DNA from: Pseudosulfitobacter sp. DSM 107133
GTDB taxonomy: Bacteria > Pseudomonadota > Alphaproteobacteria > Rhodobacterales > Rhodobacteraceae
DNA length: 64,000 nt
Reading direction: 5' to 3'
Assembly: GCF_022788695.1 (NCBI RefSeq)
Contig: NZ_CP085154.1
Coordinates: forward strand, 1,674,001-1,738,000
Part shown: piece by piece, positions 1 through 8,072 of the stretch
Layout: the number at the start of each line of letters is the position of its first letter
Numbering within the stretch: the first letter of the stretch is position 1
Notes under the pieces: model-generated
Databases searched by the model: none
What the model saw: only the letters and a program-made list of their open reading frames with translations
What the model was told of the DNA's origin: nothing
Position numbers and translations under genes: made by a program

Positions 1-575
1 CTGGCCTTGTCGGTGTACAGCGTGGTGCGGAAGCCTGCGACGCCGCCCTGATAGGCCTCGGCCGTGGTGGCGGCTTTGTCGGCGCTGTCCATTTTCGGCG
101 TCAGCGTGCGGAACTGCTCCAGCGTCAGCTCGGAGGTGCGGCATTCGGCGCTGGCGGGGGTGTCGCCCGCGGCGGGGGTAAACGGTGTCGCACAGGTGTC
201 GGCCAGATCGCTGACCAGAATGTTGGTGGTTGTGTGCAGGTCGTTCTGCGCGTGGCGGCAGACCAGTTCGTGATCCTTGGTAAAGGTCACGTCACATTCC
301 ACGATGCCTGCACCCTGACGGGCACCTGCGATATAGGACTGATCGGTATGTTCGGGGAACTGCAACGCCGCACCGCGGTGACCGATGGAAAAGGCGGTGG
401 CGGCAGGTGTCTGGCCCATGCAGCTGGCCAGTTTTTCCTTCAGCGGACCCTCGGGCAGCTTGTCGACCAGATAGGCAGGACGGGCACCGTAGGACACTGC
501 TGTTTGGCTGTGACCGTCGGCAAAGGCCATGACAGGCAGGGCAGCAAGGGTGGCTGCGATCAGGGAGATACGCAT
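1..575 (-). CDS. Glycerophosphodiester phosphodiesterase family protein (3' end missing)
   Basis: The reading frame runs off the left edge, so only the N-terminal 191 residues are visible. It begins with a signal peptide ([19 protein letters not shown], then DGHS), so the protein is probably exported to the periplasm. Around residues 64-100 the sequence [16 protein letters not shown] followed by [18 protein letters not shown] matches the GDPD core: HRG, the E of PEHT, and the E-x-D and H that bind metal. These enzymes split glycerophosphodiesters into glycerol 3-phosphate and an alcohol, usually to scavenge phosphorus. The ATG at 573-575 is the first start after the intergenic region. Family assignment is firm; the substrate is unknown. 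Confidence 0.85.
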   Translation of the reverse strand, partial: MRISLIAATLAALPVMAFADGHSQTAVSYGARPAYLVDKLPEGPLKEKLASCMGQTPAATAFSIGHRGAALQFPEHTDQSYIAGARQGAGIVECDVTFTKDHELVCRHAQNDLHTTTNILVSDLADTCATPFTPAAGDTPASAECRTSELTLEQFRTLTPKMDSADKAATTAEAYQGGVAGFRTTLYTDKA

Positions 576-987
576 GAAATGCTCCAATTATCAGATTGTT
601 ATCGTGTGGCCGTATGGAGCGGGAATGTAACGGATCTGTGATTGATTTGCGAAGGTCGTGTGAAATCAAAGTACTACCTAGGCGGGAATCCGCCTCTGGG
701 GCGGCGTTACCCCACTCTGTGTTGACTTTGCGACACATGTCAGTTGCCAAGCAAAACCGACTTTTGCGTCACATCGCTGACCCAAAGCGCGGCACTACGT
801 CCGAAGGACGGGGCAGGGGCTAAGCAGTCAATCGTGAAAAATGCGTCGAACGGCGGGATTGAGCCCAACCTGAAAATTCGAATTTCTTGCCGCGTGCGCT
901 CGCAGCGTGAAATCCGATGCAAGAGCGAGAAATCCGATGCTGCTGCGCGGCGAGAGAACCAGCCATTTTTTAGATCGCAGCACTCAC
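576..987. other. Intergenic region, no gene recognised
   Basis: About 410 bases between the phosphodiesterase start and the SulP stop. All short ORFs here lack family resemblance. The only structure seen is a perfect 12-bp palindrome AAATTCGAATTT near 870 and a direct repeat GAAATCCGATGC present twice between about 909 and 941. The promoter of the phosphodiesterase should lie at its left end, but I cannot point to convincing -35/-10 boxes or a Pho box. Confidence 0.4.
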
Positions 988-2703
988 CTATGTTCGCTGC
1001 AAGGTTCTTGACGCCTCAAATTGCGACAAGAACACTTCACCAGTTAACTCGGCCAAAAAATGTGCCCGTTTCAAGCGGTCCATCACGGGACCTTTGACTT
1101 CGGACAAATGCAACTTCACGCCCATTTCATGCAGCCTCGCATTGATGGTTTCAAGAGATTCCAGCGCGCTGAGGTCGATGTCATTGATTGCTGAACACTG
1201 CAGGATGACGTGGCGGATGTTTTTGTCACCTGCCACCCGATTGTGAATCTTGTCTTCCAGATAGCGCGCATTGGCGAAATACAGACTCTCATCAACGCGC
1301 AAGGAAACGATGCTTGGGTCGGTGATCACGTCATGACGCAGTATATTGCGGTAGTGTTCTGTGCCCGGCACCTGCCCAACTTCAGCAATGTGCGGTTTTG
1401 ATGACTTGTAGAGATGCAGCAGGATTGACAAGCCGACACCAGCCGAAACGCCAGCTTCGACGCCTATCGCAAGGGTGATGATCATTGTCGCGAAAACGGC
1501 TGAGAAATCAGCTTTGGAATAGTCCCAACTCCGCTTCAGGATTGAAAAATCCACCAAGCTCAAAACTGCGACGATGATGGTTGCGGCCAAGGTGGCTTTG
1601 GGCAGGAAATAGATCAACGGGGTCAGGGCCAGGGCGGCGATCGCCAAACCGACAGCAGTGAAGGCCCCTGCGGCGGGGGTTTCGGCCCCTGCATCGAAGT
1701 TGACGACAGATCTCGAAAATCCGCCGGTCACGGGGAAACCGCCCGTCAGCGCGGCCCCGATATTGGCGGCCCCCAGCCCGATCAACTCCTGGTCAGGATC
1801 GATGCGCTGGCGTTTCTTGGCGGCGAGGGTCTGGGCGACAGAAATTGACTCCACAAAACCGATGATCGAGATCAGAAACGCAGGAAGCAGAAGCTGTCCA
1901 AGCAGTTCAGGCGAGAACGAAGGGAGTGTCAGCGGCGGCAGGCTTTGGGGCACTTCGCCAACGATCTTGACGCCTTTGGCAGAAAGACCAAAGGCCCACA
2001 CCGCAGCAGTCGTAGCGACCACAACTGCCACGGGACCGGTTTTCACAAGAACACCCGTGAGCCCATCCGAGAGACCAAACCGCTTGAGCAGAGGTCTCAA
2101 TCCCTTACGCACCCAAAACAGGAATCCGGTCGCAAGGATGCCGATGATGGCTGTGATCCAGTTCGTCTCGGCAATATGCTCCGTGATGGAAATGACCAGC
2201 TCCAGCAGATTGTTGCCTTCGGCATCAATCCCGAGGACGTGCTTGAGTTGGCTGGCCGCGATGATGATGCCCGACGCGGTGATAAAGCCCGCAATGACGG
2301 GGTGAGACAGAAAATTCGCGACAAAGCCAAGGCGGAACAGCCCCATGGCCAGCAGGATAACGCCTGAAAGTGCCGCAAGCGACAGGGCGGCAACGGCATA
2401 GCCCATCGTGCCCTGTTCAACGATATTGCTCAGCGCCGCGGCGGTCATCAGGGAAACCACCGCAACGGGGCCTACCGCCAAAGCGCGGCTGGTGCCAAAT
2501 ACCGCATAGAGCATGATCGGCGCGATTGAGGCGTAAAGTCCCGCTTCGGGCGGCAGCCCCGCCAACAAGGCATAGGCCAGCGATTGTGGGATCAGCATGA
2601 TTGTCACGATCAACGCGGCAACAACGTCGCTGGATAGGGCAGAACGGTTATAGGCCCGTCCCCACGTCAGAATGGGCAAATAGCGCGTCATATCGGTTTT
2701 CAT
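988..2703 (-). CDS. SulP family anion permease with STAS domain
   Basis: 571 residues. The first about 400 form the hydrophobic SulP core, starting with RAYNRSALSSDVVAALIVTIMLIPQSLAYALLAGLPPEAGLYAS, which is the classic SulP signature region. The last about 120 residues form a cytoplasmic STAS domain (NIRHVILQCSAINDIDLSALESLE). Such proteins move sulfate, bicarbonate or other anions across the inner membrane. The ATG at 2703 is preceded by AGAGAAC; an in-frame codon at 2736 lacks a good ribosome site. It is the last gene of the sulfur operon, 60 bp behind the SQR fusion, so export of sulfate or sulfite made by the operon is a fair inference, not a demonstrated role. Confidence 0.88.
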   Translation of the reverse strand: MKTDMTRYLPILTWGRAYNRSALSSDVVAALIVTIMLIPQSLAYALLAGLPPEAGLYASIAPIMLYAVFGTSRALAVGPVAVVSLMTAAALSNIVEQGTMGYAVAALSLAALSGVILLAMGLFRLGFVANFLSHPVIAGFITASGIIIAASQLKHVLGIDAEGNNLLELVISITEHIAETNWITAIIGILATGFLFWVRKGLRPLLKRFGLSDGLTGVLVKTGPVAVVVATTAAVWAFGLSAKGVKIVGEVPQSLPPLTLPSFSPELLGQLLLPAFLISIIGFVESISVAQTLAAKKRQRIDPDQELIGLGAANIGAALTGGFPVTGGFSRSVVNFDAGAETPAAGAFTAVGLAIAALALTPLIYFLPKATLAATIIVAVLSLVDFSILKRSWDYSKADFSAVFATMIITLAIGVEAGVSAGVGLSILLHLYKSSKPHIAEVGQVPGTEHYRNILRHDVITDPSIVSLRVDESLYFANARYLEDKIHNRVAGDKNIRHVILQCSAINDIDLSALESLETINARLHEMGVKLHLSEVKGPVMDRLKRAHFLAELTGEVFLSQFEASRTLQRT

Positions 2704-2763
2704 TGTGTTCTCTGGGGATTTGAGTGACCCCCGCAAAAGATGTGCGGGGGCTGTTATCGCTGT

Positions 2764-4437
2764 CTATTTGACCGTTACTTTTTCGGGCGTTGCCATCCAC
2801 TCACGCCCCTTGAGCATGCCTTGCCAATAAATCGGGGGCAGCAGTTTTTCTTTCAGAAACCATGCCGCGCGGGAGGGTTTGGTGCCGTCGATGATGGCTT
2901 TCGGGAAGCTGGGCAACATCGTTCCGCCATAGCCGAACTCTGCCAGAACGATCTTGCCGCGCTCGACCGTCAGCGGGCAGGAGCCGTAGCCGTTGTATTG
3001 TGCCACGGGCGATCCGCCGCGCATGTCGGCCACTATGTTTTCGGCGACAACGGGCGCCTGAATGCGGGCGGCGGCCATCGTCTTGGCATTGGGCGCGTTC
3101 ATCACGTCACCCAGGGACCACACATTGTCGTATGTTTTGTGGCGCAAGGTGGCCTGATCCACATCGACCCAACCTGCTGCATCCGCAAGCGGAGACACGC
3201 GAATGAAATCGGGGGCGGTCTGCGGCGGGCAGACGTGCATCATGTCGAATTCCATCTCGATCCGCTCGACCGGTGTGTCGGGCTTGGCGACGTCGAACCA
3301 TGCCTTTTTGGCGTGACCATCCACAGCAACCAGATTGTGGAAAAAGTTGAGATGGGCGTCGTATTTCCTGACGTATTCCATCAGGGCGGGGACGTATTCC
3401 TTTACGCCGAACAGCACGCCGCCTGCATTGTTGAACTGGATGTCGATATTCTTGAGGACGCCACGCCGAAACCACGCATCACCCGACAGATACATCGCCT
3501 TTTGCGGCGCGCCGGCGCATTTGATCGGCATGGGGGGCTGGGTAAATATTGCACGGCCTTGTTTCATGCCCTCGACAAGCTTCCAAGTGTAGGGCGCAAG
3601 GTCATAACGGTAGTTCGATGTCACCCCATTCTGGCCAAGCGTGTCGACAAGACCTTCGATCTTGTTCCAGTCCAGCTTGATCCCGGGACATACGACGAGA
3701 CGCTTGTATTTCACCACCCGGCAGCCATCCAGGATCACTGCATTGTTCTGGGGCTCGAATGCCGCAACGGCCGACTTGATCCAATGCACGCCTTTGGGGA
3801 TCAGCGAGCCCATTGTGCGCGACGTCTGCTCGGCTTCAAAAATGCCACCACCGACCATCGTCCAGCCGGGCTGGTAATAGTGGATGTCCGCGGGATCAAT
3901 GATTGCGATTTCAAGTTCCGGTTTGCGGGCTTTCAGGCTTGCAGCTGCGGCAATACCACCAGCGCCCGCCCCCACGATCACGATCTCATAGCTCGCGTCG
4001 CCGGTATCGGTGGGGGTTTTGCCCCCGTTGACGATCCGCCGGACGACGCCCCCCATGTCATACCCTGCGGCTTTGGTTGCAGCGAGGATGTCAGCAAGGC
4101 TACGCTGGTCGGCTTGCCCAAGCGACCACAGGGTTGCGGATCGGGTGCCCGTTCGGCAATAGGCCAGCACCGGGCCGGGCAACTGGGCCAGCGCTTTGTC
4201 GAAGGCAACGGCATCTTCATCGGTGACCTTGCCTGACACGATTGGCAGATAGGCCGCCTCGAGCCCGGCTGTTTGCGCGGCTTTCGAGATTTCCTCGAAT
4301 GTCGGCTGGTCAGCCCCTTCGCCGTCAGGGCGGTTGCAGATGATGGTGCGAAATCCTGCGTTCCTGATGGCTTGCATATCTTCGGGCAAGATCTGTTTGC
4401 TCACGGATAGCTCGGCAGTCAGTGATTTGATGTCCAT
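2764..4437 (-). CDS. Phosphatase-like (DUF442/Blh) domain fused to sulfide:quinone oxidoreductase-type flavoprotein
   Basis: 557 residues in two parts. Residues 1-110 match the DUF442/TIGR01244 domain, with a phosphatase- or rhodanese-like active loop CRTGTRS at 94-100. From about residue 150 a NAD/FAD-type oxidoreductase follows (EIVIVGAGAGGIAAAASL), with cysteines in VCPGIKLDW, KCAGAPQKAMYL and VCPPQTAPDF that resemble the SQR redox cysteines. SQR oxidises sulfide at the membrane, feeds electrons to quinone and makes sulfane sulfur. It sits 14 bp after persulfide dioxygenase, which would use the product. The fusion is a known architecture. The exact reaction of the N-terminal domain is unsettled (sulfur transfer is a possibility). 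Confidence 0.88.
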   Translation of the reverse strand: MDIKSLTAELSVSKQILPEDMQAIRNAGFRTIICNRPDGEGADQPTFEEISKAAQTAGLEAAYLPIVSGKVTDEDAVAFDKALAQLPGPVLAYCRTGTRSATLWSLGQADQRSLADILAATKAAGYDMGGVVRRIVNGGKTPTDTGDASYEIVIVGAGAGGIAAAASLKARKPELEIAIIDPADIHYYQPGWTMVGGGIFEAEQTSRTMGSLIPKGVHWIKSAVAAFEPQNNAVILDGCRVVKYKRLVVCPGIKLDWNKIEGLVDTLGQNGVTSNYRYDLAPYTWKLVEGMKQGRAIFTQPPMPIKCAGAPQKAMYLSGDAWFRRGVLKNIDIQFNNAGGVLFGVKEYVPALMEYVRKYDAHLNFFHNLVAVDGHAKKAWFDVAKPDTPVERIEMEFDMMHVCPPQTAPDFIRVSPLADAAGWVDVDQATLRHKTYDNVWSLGDVMNAPNAKTMAAARIQAPVVAENIVADMRGGSPVAQYNGYGSCPLTVERGKIVLAEFGYGGTMLPSFPKAIIDGTKPSRAAWFLKEKLLPPIYWQGMLKGREWMATPEKVTVK

Positions 4438-4451
4438 GGTTCTCTCCGTGA

Positions 4452-5333
4452 TCAGATGGCGTTGATCGGCACTTTAAGCATCGGGTTGCCGTCCTGGTCG
4501 GTTGGGACCTCTCCGGCACGCATGTTGACCTGCAAAGACGGGATGATCAGTTTTGGCATGGCAAGCTGGGCGTCGCGTTCCGTGCGGAATTTGATGAAGT
4601 CTTCGCGTGTTTTGTTGCCGCCGACGTGGATGTTGTTGGCTTTTTGCTCTGCCACCGTTGTTTCCCATTCAATCGCGCGTCCGTTGGGGCCGTAGTCGTG
4701 ACACATGAACAGACGCATAGTGTCGGGCAGCGACAGAACCTTCTGGATGCTGTCATAAAGGACGCCCGCGTCCCCGCCGGGGAAATCCGCGCGCGCAGAG
4801 CCGCCGTCTGGCATGAACAGCGTATCGCCCGCGAAGGCGGCGTTTCCTATAACGTGGACCATACATGCGGGTGTGTGACCGGGCGTATACATAGCAAAGG
4901 CGTTCATGGTCCCGATCGTGTAGGTGTCACCGTCTTTGAACAGCGCATCAAACTGCGATCCGTCGCGCTGGAACTCTGTCCCTTCGTTGAACACTTTGCC
5001 GAACGTCTCTTGGACGACCATGATTTTGTCGCCGACACCAATCTTTCCACCCAGCTTTTGCTGAAGGTAGGGCGCCGCGCTCAGATGATCGGCATGGACA
5101 TGTGTTTCAATGATCCAGTCAAGTGTCAGCCCGCGGTCCCGGATTTCTGCAATCAGGACGTCCGCCGCGTCATATGTGATCCGACCTGCGGCATAGTCGA
5201 TGTCCATGACGCTATCGATGATGGCGCAATGATCGCTGTTCGGGTCTTTGACGATATAGGTGATGGTGTTTGTGGCCTCGTCAAAATGGGCGGACACCTC
5301 GGGTTTGACGGACATATCGACAGGGTAGGTCAT
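4452..5333 (-). CDS. Persulfide dioxygenase, metallo-beta-lactamase fold
   Basis: 293 residues, the usual length for bacterial ETHE1/Blh-type persulfide dioxygenases. Metal ligands are visible: THVHADH at residues 77-83, H in YTPGHTPACMVHV, D in FAGDTLFMPDGG and H in MCHDYGPNGR. These mononuclear Fe(II) enzymes oxidise glutathione persulfide to sulfite in the cytoplasm. Genes on both sides (SQR fusion downstream, sulfur half-transporters upstream) support a sulfide-oxidation role. The start ATG at 5333 lies 18 bp after the upstream gene, so it is probably translated from the same mRNA. Confidence 0.92.
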   Translation of the reverse strand: MTYPVDMSVKPEVSAHFDEATNTITYIVKDPNSDHCAIIDSVMDIDYAAGRITYDAADVLIAEIRDRGLTLDWIIETHVHADHLSAAPYLQQKLGGKIGVGDKIMVVQETFGKVFNEGTEFQRDGSQFDALFKDGDTYTIGTMNAFAMYTPGHTPACMVHVIGNAAFAGDTLFMPDGGSARADFPGGDAGVLYDSIQKVLSLPDTMRLFMCHDYGPNGRAIEWETTVAEQKANNIHVGGNKTREDFIKFRTERDAQLAMPKLIIPSLQVNMRAGEVPTDQDGNPMLKVPINAI

Positions 5334-5351
5334 GTGTTTTCCTCCAGTTGA

Positions 5352-5789
5352 TCAGGCTTGGGCTTGCGCCCGGTTGGTGAGTTTCGCCTGCAGCAGTTTG
5401 GCTGCGATGATCCCGCCGAGCAGTGCAGCGACAAAGACAAGAACGTCGGTTCGACCTGTGCCCAAAGCGGGCAGCGCACCACCTGGACAAAAACCGGCGA
5501 TCCCCCAGCCGACACCAAAAACCGCAGACCCACCGATCAAGGGCAGATCCAGATCGCGGCGGGTCGGCAATTGAAAACGTGCCGACAGGAACGGGGCAGA
5601 ACGCTTCAAGATGTAGCGATAGCCAATAAAGGTCACGACAAGGGCTCCGCCCATGACGAAGGCAAGGCTTGGATCCCAGGTGCCTGCAACATCGAAGAAG
5701 TTCAGAACTTTGGCAGGGTTGGCCATCCCGGAAATCGAAATCCCGACACCGAAGATGAGACCGATCAGGTAGGAGGTCAGAACGCGCAT
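5352..5789 (-). CDS. YeeE/YedE family (DUF6691) membrane protein, half-transporter
   Basis: 145 residues with about four membrane segments. It holds the conserved turn [15 protein letters not shown] with a cysteine, typical of the shorter member of the paired YeeE/YedE (PmpB-like) genes. Related YeeE proteins pass thiosulfate or persulfide sulfur through a line of cysteines. It starts 3 bp after the partner gene at 5793-6227 and precedes persulfide dioxygenase, so import of sulfane sulfur for oxidation is the likely job. The substrate itself is not shown by the sequence. Confidence 0.88.
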   Translation of the reverse strand: MRVLTSYLIGLIFGVGISISGMANPAKVLNFFDVAGTWDPSLAFVMGGALVVTFIGYRYILKRSAPFLSARFQLPTRRDLDLPLIGGSAVFGVGWGIAGFCPGGALPALGTGRTDVLVFVAALLGGIIAAKLLQAKLTNRAQAQA

Positions 5790-5792
5790 GGC

Positions 5793-6227
5793 TTATGCTC
5801 CCAATATGTGGCGGACCACAAAAACTGTGATGCCGGTTGTCAGCATGAAGGTGAGTGTTGCCGCGATAGAGCGTGGTGACAGCCGCGCCATTCCGCAGAC
5901 CCCGTGACCCGAGGTGCATCCCGACCCGAAAGTGACGCCCACTCCAACGATGAAGCCACCGACGACGAGCATTGTCGTCGAGACCGGCACCTGCACTGCT
6001 GGAAGTTGTCCCGTGATGAGAAGCACTGCAATTGGGCCGCTGATCATGCCGCCCAACACGGCGGCGCGCCACGACCAGTCTGAAAGGTTTGCGGGTTGCA
6101 TCAGCCCGGCCAGAATGCCCGTCGCCCCCATGACACGACCCAGTGTTGCCATGAGCAGAACTGAGGCAAGACCGATCAACGCCCCGCCACCAAGCGATTG
6201 AAACGGCGTAAAGACGGTATCGATCAT
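5793..6227 (-). CDS. YeeE/YedE family membrane protein, half-transporter
   Basis: 144 residues, mostly hydrophobic, with the family motif [20 protein letters not shown] containing two cysteines that are expected to relay sulfur. It is the PmpA-like partner of the following gene. Its ATG overlaps the stop of the upstream DUF2892 gene (ATGA at 6224-6227), so translation is probably coupled. Role inferred from family and operon: uptake of thiosulfate or sulfane sulfur across the inner membrane. Confidence 0.88.
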   Translation of the reverse strand: MIDTVFTPFQSLGGGALIGLASVLLMATLGRVMGATGILAGLMQPANLSDWSWRAAVLGGMISGPIAVLLITGQLPAVQVPVSTTMLVVGGFIVGVGVTFGSGCTSGHGVCGMARLSPRSIAATLTFMLTTGITVFVVRHILGA

Positions 6228-6436
6228 ACTTTACAGGTCCGGATGCCGAATATGCGGTAAAGCGGACAGAACTTCATGGCCGACGTCCCAACCATCACGA
6301 GACCCGCGATGACGGAAATGATCGTTGCTGTGCTGGACGTAAACATCGTCAGACCGCTTACAAACGGAGCGGCCAGCAGGATGATGCCAAGCAAAAGGCG
6401 GAAAACCCTGTCTGTTGTTCCAAGATTCGTTGTCAT
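6224..6436 (-). CDS. DUF2892 family small membrane protein
   Basis: 70 residues: TTNLGTTDRVFRLLLGIILLAAPFV then a second hydrophobic stretch and a C-terminal [17 protein letters not shown] with two cysteines. This is the usual DUF2892 (YgaP C-terminal-like) form, often found beside rhodaneses and YeeE genes. I chose the ATG at 6436 because GGAGGC lies 7 bases ahead; earlier in-frame codons would run into the promoter palindrome at 6455-6473. It is the first gene of the sulfur operon that continues to 988. Confidence 0.88.
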   Translation of the reverse strand: MTTNLGTTDRVFRLLLGIILLAAPFVSGLTMFTSSTATIISVIAGLVMVGTSAMKFCPLYRIFGIRTCKV

Positions 6437-6454
6437 TTCATTGCCTCCTATAAA

Positions 6455-6473
6455 AGCTACATTCAATATAGCT
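6455..6473. promoter_or_regulatory. Palindromic operator candidate A, promoter of the sulfur operon
   Basis: AGCTACATTCAATATAGCT is a near-perfect 19-bp palindrome just upstream of the DUF2892 start. Its core CTACATTCAATATAG matches the sites at 7683-7697 and 7740-7754. It is probably an operator for one of the two adjacent regulators; the Rrf2 protein is my first guess because a copy also lies before its own gene. Confidence 0.6.
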
Positions 6474-6522
6474 CTTATCGGCGCAGTTCTTGGTGACATT
6501 GTCACCAACCTGGGTCAGCCTG

Positions 6523-7194
6523 CTATGAATTGTGATCGGCCAGTTTTTCCAGCCGCGCACGATCCAGCAAACTCACGCTGCCACGGGCCTGCTCGATCCA
6601 GCCGCGACGCTGGAATTCCTGAAGCTGGCGCGAGATCACTTCGCGCGCCGTCCCAAGTTCCACCGAGAGCTTTTGATGCGTTGTGATGATAGTATCCTGC
6701 CCATCCGACAGACTGAGCAATTTGTCGGCAAGCCGGACGTCCAGTCTCTGGAAGGCAACCTCGTCGATCATCAGGAACAGATCGGTGATGCGCTTGGAAA
6801 AAGCGGCAAACACGAAATCTCGAAACGATTTCGATTGGCTAACGAGTTGATCGAACACCTCACGCGGGATGGCAGCGGCCTGGATGGGGGTTTCCGAGAT
6901 GCCTTCCGCCGAATAGTTCTCAAAGGCCAGAAGGCAGGCCGTTGTCAGAACGCAGCTTTCTCCGGCCTGAATCCGGTACAGCACAATTTCGTGCCCGGTG
7001 TCAGACACCTGTTGGACCCTGACCGTTCCATCCAGAAGAAACAGCATGTTCTCGGGCGAATTCCCGGGGCCAAAGATTGTAACCCCTTTTGGAACCTCAA
7101 TGATGGCGCTCCGGGACAGCAGGACCTGTTTGATTGTTGGCTCCAGACGAGACAGACCGGGAAAACGCTCCACCCATTTCTGCGCATCGGTCAT
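6523..7194 (-). CDS. Crp/Fnr family transcriptional regulator
   Basis: 223 residues: an N-terminal cNMP-binding-like beta barrel (about 20-130), a long dimer helix, then a Crp-type helix-turn-helix (HQKLSVELGTAREVISRQLQEFQRRGWIE). It lacks the N-terminal cysteine cluster of FNR, so it should not hold an oxygen-sensing 4Fe-4S cluster. Two cysteines, C81 and C87, lie in GESCVLTTACLLAFENYSAEG, a motif that could sense thiol or sulfane-sulfur state (inference). Its ATG overlaps the Rrf2 stop (7191-7194), so the two regulators form one operon facing the sulfur genes. Confidence 0.88.
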   Translation of the reverse strand: MTDAQKWVERFPGLSRLEPTIKQVLLSRSAIIEVPKGVTIFGPGNSPENMLFLLDGTVRVQQVSDTGHEIVLYRIQAGESCVLTTACLLAFENYSAEGISETPIQAAAIPREVFDQLVSQSKSFRDFVFAAFSKRITDLFLMIDEVAFQRLDVRLADKLLSLSDGQDTIITTHQKLSVELGTAREVISRQLQEFQRRGWIEQARGSVSLLDRARLEKLADHNS

Positions 7195-7655
7195 CGTGAA
7201 GTGGTCTCCGTTCGTGGTATTTCCAGCGGAGCGATCCGTTCCATCAGTTGGCCACGGTTTGACGCAATTTGCGCTATCGTAAGATCGTCCAAGACAGCCA
7301 TGAAAGCTGCTGTAGCTTCCTGCATTTTCCGCGACAGGTTACAGATCCCCATCAGCGGACAGGTGTTTTTCTCGGGGTTAAAGCACTCGACGACGTCAAG
7401 GGGACCTTCCGTAATCCTTACCACATCGCCGACGATGATGTCTTCGGGTGGGCGCGCAAGACGAAAGCCACCCCCGCGCCCTCGAACGGTCTCAAGGTAG
7501 CCAGCCCGGCCCAGTTCATGCACGATTTTCATGATATGGGGGCGTGAAAGGTTATGGATCTTGGCCACATCGTCAACGCGGACAAGATCAGGCGATTTGA
7601 GCGCTGCAAGTTGCAGGGATCGCAGGGCGTAGTTGGTGTAACTGGTCAATTTCAT
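7191..7655 (-). CDS. Rrf2 family transcriptional regulator, NsrR-like
   Basis: 154 residues. An N-terminal winged helix (KLTSYTNYALRSLQLAAL...SRPHIMKIVHELGRAGYLETVRGRGGG) is followed by cysteines C91, C99 and C105 in ECFNPEKNTCPLMGICNL, the spacing found in NsrR and related Fe-S regulators. NsrR binds a [4Fe-4S] or [2Fe-2S] cluster and reacts with nitric oxide. The gene is divergent from the peroxiredoxin remnant and CIO oxidase, whose products would resist NO, sulfide or cyanide. Copies of a palindrome lie before this gene and the sulfur operon, which suggests autoregulation and control of neighbours. Confidence 0.88.
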   Translation of the reverse strand: MKLTSYTNYALRSLQLAALKSPDLVRVDDVAKIHNLSRPHIMKIVHELGRAGYLETVRGRGGGFRLARPPEDIIVGDVVRITEGPLDVVECFNPEKNTCPLMGICNLSRKMQEATAAFMAVLDDLTIAQIASNRGQLMERIAPLEIPRTETTSR

Positions 7656-7682
7656 GGTGCATCCTGTTGTCGCACCTTAAAG

Positions 7683-7697
7683 ATATATTGAAAGTAT
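7683..7697. promoter_or_regulatory. Palindromic operator candidate B, upstream of the Rrf2 gene
   Basis: ATATATTGAAAGTAT, 27 bp upstream of the Rrf2 start, is the least symmetric of three related sites and matches site A at the core TATATTGAA. A slightly longer window from 7680 to 7702 resembles the NsrR consensus. Function is inferred from position and repetition. Confidence 0.5.
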
Positions 7698-7739
7698 TGC
7701 TTTTGTAAATGACCTGGGCTACCCACGCCATTAAAACCA

Positions 7740-7754
7740 CTATTTTGAATATAG
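7740..7754. promoter_or_regulatory. Palindromic operator candidate C, upstream of the peroxiredoxin remnant and CIO genes
   Basis: CTATTTTGAATATAG matches site A (12 of 15 positions) and lies just before the ribosome site AGGA of the truncated peroxiredoxin ORF. It is therefore placed to control rightward transcription toward cioAB. Confidence 0.5.
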
Positions 7755-7764
7755 GATAATCATC

Positions 7765-7956
7765 ATGAGCCTCAGAATCGGGGACACGGCCCCAGACGTC
7801 TCGGCAGAGACAGCGACTGGTCCCATCCAATTTCACGACTGGATTGGAACCGACTGGACGATCTTCTTCAGCCACCCGGCCAATGTTACCCCTGTGTGCA
7901 CAACAGGGATGGGTCGCACCGCGCAATTGGCCGAACCGTTTGCATCCCGTGGCTGA
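7765..7956 (+). pseudogene. Truncated 1-Cys peroxiredoxin
   Basis: The 63-residue frame MSLRIGDTAPDVSAETATGP...HDWIGTDWTIFFSHPANVTPVCTTGMG is clearly the N-terminus of a Prx6/AhpC-type peroxiredoxin, including the peroxidatic cysteine motif TPVCTT. It ends at a stop after FASRG, whereas the family is normally about 215 residues. A short downstream frame (7953-8010, ending in APDFAPQGN) does not restore the missing middle. The ribosome site and the operator-like palindrome before it look intact, so a short product might still be made, but it cannot be a complete peroxiredoxin. Confidence 0.75.
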
Positions 7957-8072
7957 AGTAGATCGTGATGGCGAGATCATCGCCCCCGATTTCGCTCCGC
8001 AGGGAAACTGACAGTTTTTAGCGGCGCTATGGATCAGTTTAGAGTGCCCGACAATCTAACGAGGAAGACACC

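Noticed and set aside
868..941. Operator or Pho box before the phosphodiesterase gene
   Set aside because: The palindrome and direct repeat lie nearer the SulP stop, more than 290 bases from the phosphodiesterase start, and match no known box.
2740..4236. 498-codon plus-strand ORF
   Set aside because: Entirely antisense to the SQR fusion; high GC leaves long open shadow frames. No family resemblance.
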